Assembly (NCBI GenBank): GCA_019247135.1
Contig: JAFAPL010000512.1
Location: forward strand, 1 to 8,893
Direction of reading: 5' to 3'
Source of the DNA: Chloroflexota bacterium
GTDB taxonomy: Bacteria; Chloroflexota; UBA6077; CF-72
DNA length: 8,893 nt
Shown: positions 1 through 5,225 of the stretch, in pieces
Layout of the letters: every line of letters begins with the position of its first letter
How positions within the stretch are numbered: position 1 is the first letter of the stretch
Translations under genes and position numbers: made by a program
Notes under the pieces: generated by a model
What the model saw: the letters and a program-made list of their open reading frames with translations, nothing else
Told to the model about the DNA's origin: nothing
Databases searched by the model: none

Positions 1-2
1 GC

Positions 3-155
3 AGTTCGCTGCGAACCTTACGGGCCGAGCGTCGCTACGAGCGGCTGGATATCACTGGTCTGACGGGCATCACCGACGCGCAGCGACAGGCGCTCACCGC
101 GCTCGGAGCGGTGGACCGGTTCCTTGGCTCTCCAGGCCCCAAGTTGGCCGGCTGA
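3..155 (+). CDS. C-terminal tail of a protein entering from the left edge
   Basis: Reading frame 3 is open from the window edge and ends at TGA 153-155, giving about 50 residues. The segment around 'RRYERLDITGLTGITDAQ', followed by 'ALTALGAVD', reads like a genuine protein end. From memory, similar closing segments (R-x-YE-x-M/L-x-I-T-G-x-T-G-L-T-E-A-Q, then LGAV) sit at the C-termini of large NACHT/NB-ARC-type (STAND) or repeat-containing regulators in Chloroflexota and cyanobacteria. That attribution was not checked and the catalytic part lies outside the window. No start is visible. The next recognisable gene, the MarR-like pseudogene ending at 295, is convergent with it. I see no clear terminator in the 139 bases between them. 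Confidence 0.55.
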   Translation, partial: SSLRTLRAERRYERLDITGLTGITDAQRQALTALGAVDRFLGSPGPKLAG

Positions 156-294
156 CGATCCCTGACGCGAGTGTCTCCCTGAGCGAGTTTGAACGCTCTC
201 CGTGCTGGCCCGCATGGTTCGACAGCTCGAAGTGGCTCAGGAGGCGCCGTGCAGCGAGCGGGCACCGGGGCGGCACGTCTGGGCCTCCGGTGGC

Positions 295-840
295 TCAATC
301 GGCGTCTGACGGTGACGACCGTATCCAGGCGATAAAGCGCGCCTCCTCCGCCTCCTGCTCCGGGGTGAGTGGCGTGCCCGAGTACGTCAGCCGCCAGGTA
401 CCGGGCCCGTCGGCAGGCACGCTATTGGGATGCGGTACGGCGGCGGGTCCAGCTCCGCCACGGCACGCAGGGCCCCATCCCGCTGCAGGCCGAGACGCAC
501 TTGGTGCTCGTCCGACCCGAGTGCGTCAGCCACGCTGTCGGCAACCCGGCGGAACGGAAGCTGCGTCTGCGGGTATCGGGTTCGTCCCGACTCGGTCAGG
601 CGAACCAGGTACGAGCGCCGTCACTCGGACGCGGCAGCCGCACGAGGTCGCCGCGTTCGGAAATGCGCCGCAGCATGGCCGAGAGGTGGTCGGGCGAATC
701 CCAGTCCAGCGCGTGAGCCGAGTGGGGGTCACGGGACCGGTCGCGGCGAGGCTGGCGTACAACCCGAATTCGCTAGCGTCAAGGCCGGCCTGGATGGATC
801 TTTGCGCCGATCCCGCGGACCATAACCAAGGTAACCAGGG
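295..840 (-). pseudogene. MarR-family transcriptional regulator, broken by three frameshifts
   Basis: No single frame is long, but joining three minus-strand frames gives a continuous winged-helix protein of about 180 residues. The 840-690 segment reads 'GLDASEFGLYASLAATGPVT' and then a TRLTRWTGI.PTT recognition-helix region. Next come 'SAMLRRISERGDLVRL' and P.PSDG, then 'SYLVRLTESGRTRY' (the MarR wing and following helix), then 'RVADSVADALGSDEHQ' and 'GALRAVAELDPPPYRIP'. The end is 'TWRLTYSGTPLTPEQEAEEA' followed by FIAWIRSSPSDAD and TGA at 295-297. Each join is explained by loss of one base, near 683-690, 612-618 and 399-404. Codon phase moves by the same step each time and returns to the first phase. 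MarR proteins bind operator DNA as dimers. The N-terminus beyond about 840 is unclear, and another break near 785-795 is possible. It may be intact in the organism if these are assembly errors. Confidence 0.75.
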
Positions 841-1278
841 CGTGCGCGACTGACCGAACGCGAGTGTGCGGTATGTGCCCGGGAGCCATCGGAATACACC
901 GCGTCAAAGTGGCTCCAGGGTCTGGGAGGCCAGGGCCTGCCAGTCAACACTTCGCTGTTGATGGCTATTCGCGTGTTATCGGCGGAACTCGTTGATCACC
1001 GGTGTCAAGCGACGTTCGAGATTCTCGCGCGTCGCTCAACAACCGTTCCGCGGAACATGTGACGAGGTTGAGCTCGACCAATCCGTGCTGTGTTTGGCCG
1101 GTTGTTCAGCTGCCAAAGGAACGGGTCAAGCGGGCGCTAGTGGCGCAGCCAAGGCGTCGGGAGTTTCGGGCGCGTGGAGTCCCCTGCGGAACGCCCCAGG
1201 TGGCGCGCCCCAGGGACAGTAACCAGCCTTGCCCCCGTGGGCGCACTCGACCGGCCAGTGCGCGGCGATCCTGTAGAA
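841..1278. other. Stretch without a convincing gene; one weak plus-strand open frame at 850-1062
   Basis: Between the MarR remnant and the IS remnant I find no recognisable domain on either strand. The best candidate is a plus-strand frame from about 850 to TGA 1060-1062 (about 70 codons). It contains a Cys-x-x-Cys near its beginning ('LTERECAVCAREPSEYT') and a helix-like segment ('LLMAIRVLSAELVDHRCQ'). It has no ATG or GTG start and no ribosome binding site, since stops lie in frame at 826-828 and 835-837. It could therefore be a fragment of a degraded gene or chance. Bases 1063-1278 show nothing. Confidence 0.2.
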
Positions 1279-1304
1279 TGAGTCGCCCTGGGTCCGATGG
1301 AGAC
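1279..1304. repeat. Terminal inverted repeat of the IS3 remnant
   Basis: The sequence starting TGAGTCGCCCTGGGTCCGAT and continuing through GGAGAC resembles IS3-family transposon ends. It lies just downstream of the transposase stop codon. No partner copy is present elsewhere in the window. Confidence 0.65.
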
Positions 1305-1317
1305 TTTTTGATTTGAG

Positions 1318-1542
1318 TCATGCCGCTGTAGCGGCTTGCCGCTGACGATAGTAGAGGGCCTCGAATTCCGCAGGTGGCGTGTCGCTGACGGCGCTGTGGA
1401 GGCGCTTGTGGTTCTACCAATGCACCCAGTGCGCGGTGGCGAACTCCACCTGATCCAGTGAACGCCAGGGCCCACTCTTACGCACGCCGAAGTTCTCGCG
1501 ATGCACGCGCTCGATGTCCAGTTTCAGTTCCTCATCGCGCTC
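1318..1542 (-). pseudogene. IS3-family OrfB transposase, internally deleted
   Basis: One continuous minus-strand frame from about 1542 to TGA 1318-1320 joins two non-adjacent parts of an IS3 OrfB. The first part, 'RDEELKLDIERVHRENFGV' plus RK, matches the N-terminal HTH_21-like region (usually ...NFGVYG.RKVW). The second, 'GPWRSLDQVEFATAHWVHW' then NHKRLHSAVSDTPPAEFEALYY, matches the C-terminal end of the rve/DDE integrase domain. Roughly 200 codons carrying the catalytic DDE residues are missing at a junction near 1473-1484. An in-frame TAG sits where the family usually has Phe (W-F-N). The protein is therefore dead on two counts. The frame is preserved across the deletion. Confidence 0.8.
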
Positions 1543-1563
1543 GCTGCAGAGGTAAGCGCCACT

Positions 1564-2292
1564 CTACGGCGGATAGACGAGATCAGACCGACGAACACCG
1601 ATCAGCAACCCACGACCAGTGATGCCGTGTTGGTCGAACGTCGTTTCAAGGCCAGCGGCGACTGCGGCCTGGCAATACTCATCTTGGGTGAACAGACCCA
1701 ACTCGTGGCGCTCGGTAAAGTACTCGACCCCCTCGGGCGTGCCAGCCAGATACTCGAAATCCAGTACCGACACGCGCCCTTCAGCGGCAGTCTCACTGAC
1801 ATTTATCCGTGCGATCTTGAGTTGGGGCTGGTCCACATAAAGCGCGTGGACGATGCCTGATGTGTACGCCTGAGGAGAGAGCCAAGGTTCGACGAGTAGC
1901 ACGCCACCGGGCGCTAGATGGCGAGCCATTGCCGCAATCGCCGAGTGCAACCGCTGCAAGGTCACGACGTACCCGATTCCGCTGAACAGACATGCGACCA
2001 CATCGAAGGTTCGCCCGAGATCCAAGTCGACCATGTCGGCGTGATGGAAGGCCAGATCTGGGTGCTTTTCGCGGGCGATCGCGAGCAGTTTCGGTTCGAG
2101 GTCGAGACCTTCCGCTGCGAAGCGGAGTTTCAGGTAGCTGAGATGACCGCCTGTGCCGCATGCAACATCCAGCAGCGTCCTCGCACTGGTCAGCGCACGG
2201 GCTTGGATGAAGGCGGCGATCGTCTCCGCCTCACCCGCGTAGTCTTTGGCCGCATAGAGCGCATCGTAGAATGCCGCCGATTCTGTGAACAC
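1564..2292 (-). CDS. Class I SAM-dependent methyltransferase, aminosugar N-methyltransferase-like
   Basis: This encodes 242 residues, a normal length for the family, from a GTG start at 2290-2292 (MFTESAAFYDALY...) to TAG at 1564-1566. SAM-binding motif I is 'LLDVACGTGGHL' (residues 40-51). The acidic residue after strand 2 lies in GLDLEP (62-67), motif II-like HADM is at 84-87, and 'LAPGGVLLVEPW' is at 126-137. The N-terminal FYDALY and the CLFSGIGYV segment (101-109) recall TylM1/DesVI-type dTDP-3-amino-sugar N,N-dimethyltransferases, but no sugar-biosynthesis genes lie nearby, so the substrate is unknown. It is cytosolic. The gene is divergent from the HIT gene across 138 bases that should hold both promoters. 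No strong ribosome binding site precedes the start. The IS remnant ends about 20 bases beyond its stop codon without disrupting it. Confidence 0.85.
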   Translation of the reverse strand: MFTESAAFYDALYAAKDYAGEAETIAAFIQARALTSARTLLDVACGTGGHLSYLKLRFAAEGLDLEPKLLAIAREKHPDLAFHHADMVDLDLGRTFDVVACLFSGIGYVVTLQRLHSAIAAMARHLAPGGVLLVEPWLSPQAYTSGIVHALYVDQPQLKIARINVSETAAEGRVSVLDFEYLAGTPEGVEYFTERHELGLFTQDEYCQAAVAAGLETTFDQHGITGRGLLIGVRRSDLVYPP

Positions 2293-2430
2293 TGCTCGTC
2301 AGCGTACCGGGGCGCGCACCGCATCATTTGCGCCCCATTCGCCTGCTATGTGCAGGAGGCAACGGTGGGCCAAAAGGCACGTCAAAACCCGCGCCAGTTA
2401 CCACGTCAAGTGATACCTCTGTGAGCTCAA

Positions 2431-2919
2431 GTGACCGCCCAGTGCGTGCCTGGATGCCGCGCGACCGGTGGGGCGTTGGTGCGGGGCGAGGATTGCCCCG
2501 CTTGCGCCGAAGTGACGAGTGGCGCCGTCGACAACGGCGATGGGTATTTCGTCACTGACCTGAGCGTCACCCGTTCGCGATTGCAGCGCGAGCAGCACGT
2601 GCCCGGCTGGTGCGTCCTCCTCTTGCGCCGGCACGTACGGGAGCCACACGAACTTCCGCCAGACGAGCGGTTTGCGTTCTTCGATGACATGGTGCGCGTC
2701 GGCCGCGCACTCGAGCAGGTCTACGCGGCGCAAAAGATCAATTACTCGATCCTGGGCAACATCGTGCCGCATCTGCACGCGCACATTCAGCCGCGATACT
2801 ACGGCGACCCCTACCCAGGCGGAACGGTTAGCCCCGCAGCCGGGCGAGCGGTGCCACTCACAACTGATCAGGCCCACCAGCAGAGCGAGCGGATCCGGGC
2901 GGCCCTGGCATGTTCCTGA
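2431..2919 (+). CDS. HIT family protein (histidine-triad nucleotide hydrolase/transferase)
   Basis: This encodes 162 residues from a GTG start at 2431 to TGA 2917-2919. The histidine triad is 'HLHAHIQPRY' at residues 114-123 (H-x-H-x-H, with His116 the expected nucleophile). It is preceded by 'NYSILGNIVPHLH', typical of the family. The hydrophobic strand GWCVLLLRRHVREPHEL (59-75) matches the usual substrate-cradle region. An N-terminal Cys-x-x-Cys (DCPAC, 21-25) resembles the metal knuckle or 'C-x-x-C' start seen in many HIT proteins. HIT enzymes hydrolyse dinucleoside polyphosphates or nucleotidyl conjugates via a covalent His-nucleotide intermediate; the exact substrate cannot be read from sequence. 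The annotated start adds about 15 residues before the typical CPxC beginning and has no obvious ribosome binding site, so the true start is uncertain. Confidence 0.9.
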   Translation: MTAQCVPGCRATGGALVRGEDCPACAEVTSGAVDNGDGYFVTDLSVTRSRLQREQHVPGWCVLLLRRHVREPHELPPDERFAFFDDMVRVGRALEQVYAAQKINYSILGNIVPHLHAHIQPRYYGDPYPGGTVSPAAGRAVPLTTDQAHQQSERIRAALACS

Positions 2920-3169
2920 TGCGGCAAGCCGTGCGCGGACGGCATCAATTCAGGTTGCTTCGCTGATGGCGTGGACTGATCCGGCCACCTGGTCAGCGCT
3001 GCATTCGTCAGCAATTTCGGCGTCGAGGCCGCATCCCATGGTCCGAGTGACGGCACGAGTCCCACCGCAACCATCCGCTCGACGATCCGACGACGTCCTC
3101 TTCGTTGCGAATGCCCGCGCAGCCTGCAAATGTCAGGTGCCAGGTGCTGGACGCGGGGTTCGCGGATGA

Positions 3170-4026
3170 TCAGCGCAACCGACGAGCTTCCACGTTCGGA
3201 ACCGATGTGAGCCAGTGCCGCGTCCACCTCGGGTCCGCAGGGGTCGACTGGTGAGTCGGCTGCGTCGAGGGCAGCTCGACCCCAACCCGCGCCGCCAGTC
3301 GATGGATGCGGCCCTGCCACAGCCGGTCCTTGCCAATGCGCGGATACAGCTCCAGCAGCAGCCGCACGGCACGTGCATGATCGCCGACCACCTCTGCGAC
3401 ATACGCCGTGCGAAGACGTCGCCGCGGTAAGCACGCTGCGAGAGCATGTCGGTGAGCTCCTGGTCCACAGCATCCAGTGAGCTGAGTCGATCCAAAAAAC
3501 TCACTCCGTACTCGAGGATCTCGCGTGTGAGCTGTTCGCCCTGCTGTTCAAGGGTGCGTGTCGGCTCGGGCGCCATGATCAAGCGCTTCGGCTCACGCGC
3601 AAGCGTGTTCAAGCGCTGCCTAATCTGGCAGTAGGCCTCCCTGACGAATGCCGGCGATGGCTCGGCCCAGACCAGCTCGTGCACCTCGGGGATGAACACG
3701 CCGATGTTGACGTAGAAGAGCACCGGGCTGAGTTGGGTCAGCACGTTGTACTTGCTGCCATGCAGGTTGATCACATGCACCAGTCCGCCGGACCCGCGGT
3801 TCCACGCGCGCCCTTGCCGCTTGAACCCGAGCTTGGCCAGGGCCGGGTGGAGCGAGCCGCTGGCGACCACGTCGAGCGGGTGCCGCCGCCCGCCATCGGT
3901 TTCCAGGAGCCAGGCAGCCTCGGCCACGGGCTCTGGCGGCGGTTCGGACGGATCGAGTCCGCGAAGTCGCTGCAGTGCTTCGTGCGCCTGGCGCACGATC
4001 TCCCCGCGGGGATTGTTTTCACTCAT
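3170..4026 (-). pseudogene. DUF4304-domain protein with one frameshift
   Basis: Translation starts at ATG 4024-4026, with GAGGGAG about 12 bases upstream. Residues about 55-145 carry a DUF4304-like domain: 'LHPALAKLGFKRQGRAWNR', then 'VHVINLHGSKYN', 'VLFYVNIGVFIPEVHEL', and an AYCQIRQRLNTL helix. DUF4304 is a domain of unknown function found in scattered bacterial accessory proteins. After about residue 207 the frame deteriorates into Cys/Arg-rich sequence. The next frame continues sensibly with 'YVAEVVGDHARAVRLLLELY' and PRIGKDRLWQGRIHRLAARVGVEL, ending at TGA 3170-3172. A one-base deletion at 3403-3411 explains the switch; the repaired product would be about 285 residues. Without repair the frame runs to 3133 (297 residues) with an unnatural tail. 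It is convergent with the HIT gene. Confidence 0.75.
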
Positions 4027-4107
4027 GCTGTGCGGTTGCTCCCTCGGGACGGTCGTCTGTTCGACGGAGCGACTCTTGGATCATCATCGGCAAAGGCAGA
4101 AACGGAC

Positions 4108-4135
4108 TTTATGGACGTACCAAGGGACGTATCAA
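4108..4135 (-). promoter_or_regulatory. Candidate promoter for the DUF4304 gene
   Basis: On the minus strand TTGATA (4135-4130) and CATAAA (4113-4108) are separated by 16 bases, giving five and four matches to sigma-70 -35 and -10 boxes. It lies about 80 bases before the ATG at 4026. The heptamer GGACGTA (plus strand) occurs twice here, at 4113-4119 and 4125-4131, mostly inside the spacer, as might an operator. In a GC-rich genome such a match could be chance. Confidence 0.25.
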
Positions 4136-4283
4136 AGACAGACCAGGCCCCGGTCGCGCACTCGCGGTGTATTTGCAACCGTAGATATGGACGTCAGCTC
4201 GGGCATACCGCGCTGTTCCCGGACGCAACCAGATCCCGAAGCGCACGGGTGTGCGTCGCCGACGAGGAGTCATGGAGAATGGT

Positions 4284-4664
4284 TCAGGCCCGTCCGAGGC
4301 TCTCCGCCGCCTGCTCCAGAGCGGCCTCGTCTGGTTGCGCGTAGATCCGAATCGTGTCGAGCCGACTGTGGCGCAGCAGCGCAGCAACGGTCGGCAGATC
4401 CACCGCTTCGACCAGGCGCCGAGCAGCGTCATGGCGGAGAGATTGGTGTCTTTGAGACGCTGGATGGTCAAGCGCGCTCGGCATGGCGTGACGCATCGCT
4501 GTCTGCCTCCAAAGCGCGAGCAAGCGTTCGGCGTCGGTGATGATATGGCCGAGATCGCGATCCACATAGCGCCGGTCGGATGGGTCTCGGTTGAAGTGAT
4601 CGCGGGTGTGTAACGCATGCTTGAGACTGTCGCGCGCCAGTGCCTCAATCGTGTTGGCGGTCAT
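4284..4664 (-). pseudogene. Tyrosine recombinase (phage integrase) C-terminal remnant fused to an unrecognised N-terminus
   Basis: This is a 126-residue ORF with ATG 4662-4664 and a strong AAAGGAG ribosome binding site about 9 bases upstream. Residues about 75-124 are the closing part of a XerC-like recombinase: 'LRHDAARRLVEAVDLPTV' and AALLRHSRLDTIRIYAQ, then 'PDEAALEQAAESL'. The catalytic box is partly visible: Arg-His of LRH, a His in LLRHSRLDT (usually LLGH) and the Tyr of RIYAQ. The upstream catalytic Arg and Lys and the core-binding domain are absent. The N-terminal 60 residues ('MTANTIEALARDSLKHALH', then RDLGHIITDAERLLALW) do not look like a recombinase and I do not recognise them. 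Most likely an internal deletion joined a translated start to an integrase tail. It could still make a small protein. Confidence 0.6.
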
Positions 4665-4671
4665 CGGTCAT

Positions 4672-4780
4672 TGCTCCTTTTGCGTCGGGCGCAGCCTTTG
4701 AGATTCGCGTGTTGGCACTCGCGACAGATGATGCGTGGTTCCGGTCAGAGCCGACGCGTCACCTTGCCGCAGTTGTATCA
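4672..4780 (-). pseudogene. Possible degenerate zinc-ribbon fragment upstream of the recombinase remnant
   Basis: One minus-strand frame reads stop-Y-N-C-G-K-V-T-R-R-L, stop, then PEPRIICRECQHANLKGC. If the first TGA (4778-4780) was once a Cys codon, this would be a C-x-x-C ... C-x-x-C zinc ribbon of the sort found in small DNA-binding or recombinase-associated proteins. It has two in-frame stops and no start. The rest of 4781-4836 shows nothing. Confidence 0.2.
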
Positions 4781-4836
4781 GCCGGCGAGTGAATCGGCGT
4801 CTCTAACCCGCTCGGTGGTCAACTCCTACAGCTCAA

Positions 4837-5067
4837 TCACGAACTAGGGCCCTGATCGCGGAGATTTCCAGTCCGCCACGTCCCTAAATAGGCACCGAGC
4901 CCGATTACCAGGCCAGGCTGAGGGTCATCCCGCGAGTCCCGGACGAATGTGATAACGGGATCACGCCGCAGGCCAGTCTCGCGCAGGCGAAACCTGATCG
5001 AGGCCGACGCCTGGTTCAGGGGTTCGTGGAGGCACAGTGCGGGTGCGACAAGCACGATTCGCGTCAT
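4837..5067 (-). CDS. Small hypothetical protein
   Basis: This ORF of 76 residues starts at ATG 5065-5067, with GAGGTG about 4 bases upstream, and stops at TGA 4837-4839. The beginning is hydrophobic ('MTRIVLVAPALCLHEPL'). A later segment, 'DPVITFVRDSRDDPQPGL' then VIGLGAYLGTW, looks protein-like with GC-rich third positions. I recognise no domain. It overlaps the 4961-5191 ORF in another frame by more than 100 bases, so at most one of the two is likely real over the shared stretch, or both are pieces of one broken gene. Confidence 0.35.
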   Translation of the reverse strand: MTRIVLVAPALCLHEPLNQASASIRFRLRETGLRRDPVITFVRDSRDDPQPGLVIGLGAYLGTWRTGNLRDQGPSS

Positions 5068-5191
5068 CGTGCACCTCGTCGGTCCCGACGATGTACTCGT
5101 CCATGAGCTTCAGTGGCTGGGTTGTCGGCGTCTCGGCCCAGCCACGAATCAGGCTCCGCGCTCTCAGCGTGATGTCAGCTCGTCGTCGCAT
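4961..5191 (-). CDS. Small hypothetical protein, divergent from the HExxH protein gene
   Basis: Starting at ATG 5189-5191 this frame gives 76 residues: 'MRRRADITLRARSLIRGWAE', then 'LKLMDEYIVGTDEVHDDANR'. The first 45 residues look natural, while the Pro/Arg-rich end (RTRTVPPRTPEP) does not. No domain was recognised and no clear ribosome binding site is present. The start is 34 bases from the divergent start at 5226, so a shared promoter region would have to be very short or lie inside one of the genes. See the overlapping ORF 4837-5067. Confidence 0.3.
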   Translation of the reverse strand: MRRRADITLRARSLIRGWAETPTTQPLKLMDEYIVGTDEVHDDANRACRTRTVPPRTPEPGVGLDQVSPARDWPAA

Positions 5192-5225
5192 GGCGCATTG
5201 AGCGCCCCGCCCACCCCGCGATATA

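Larger units (their letters stand above)
1279..1542 (-). mobile_element. IS3-family insertion sequence remnant (one end only)
   Basis: The outer end is a terminal inverted repeat beginning at 1279 with TGAGTCGCCCTGGG, which matches the TGA...CGCCC(C/T)GGG style of IS3-family ends. It is followed by TGGAGAC at 1298-1304. The C-terminal end of an IS3 OrfB transposase, transcribed toward that repeat, stops 13 bases inside 1304, the expected spacing. The other end is missing: transposase-like sequence begins abruptly near 1540, about 20 bases before the stop of the adjacent methyltransferase, with no matching repeat there. The element is far shorter than the usual 1.2-1.5 kb and cannot move by itself. 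Confidence 0.8.

Noticed and set aside
290..853. Plus-strand ORF of 187 codons
   Set aside because: It lies opposite the reconstructed MarR gene, is rich in Arg/Pro/Gly/Ala as antisense frames of GC-rich genes are, and shows no motif.
2928..2943. Hairpin GCCGT-gcgcgg-ACGGC after the HIT gene
   Set aside because: The five-pair stem has no following T-run, which is too weak to call a terminator in GC-rich DNA.
2950..3039. 29-codon minus-strand ORF starting MGCGLDAEIADECSADQV, precursor-peptide-like with two Cys
   Set aside because: It has no ribosome binding site and no modification gene beside it; such a length is expected by chance in the 250-base gap between convergent genes.
2672..3169. 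Plus-strand ORF of 165 codons overlapping the HIT gene end
   Set aside because: It is a shadow frame; the histidine triad lies in the 2431-2919 frame, and this one is Arg/Ser/Thr-rich without motifs.
4109..4648. Minus-strand ORF of 179 codons overlapping the recombinase remnant
   Set aside because: It is in another frame, lacks a ribosome binding site, and is Arg/Thr/Cys-rich, whereas the 4284-4664 frame carries clear recombinase motifs.
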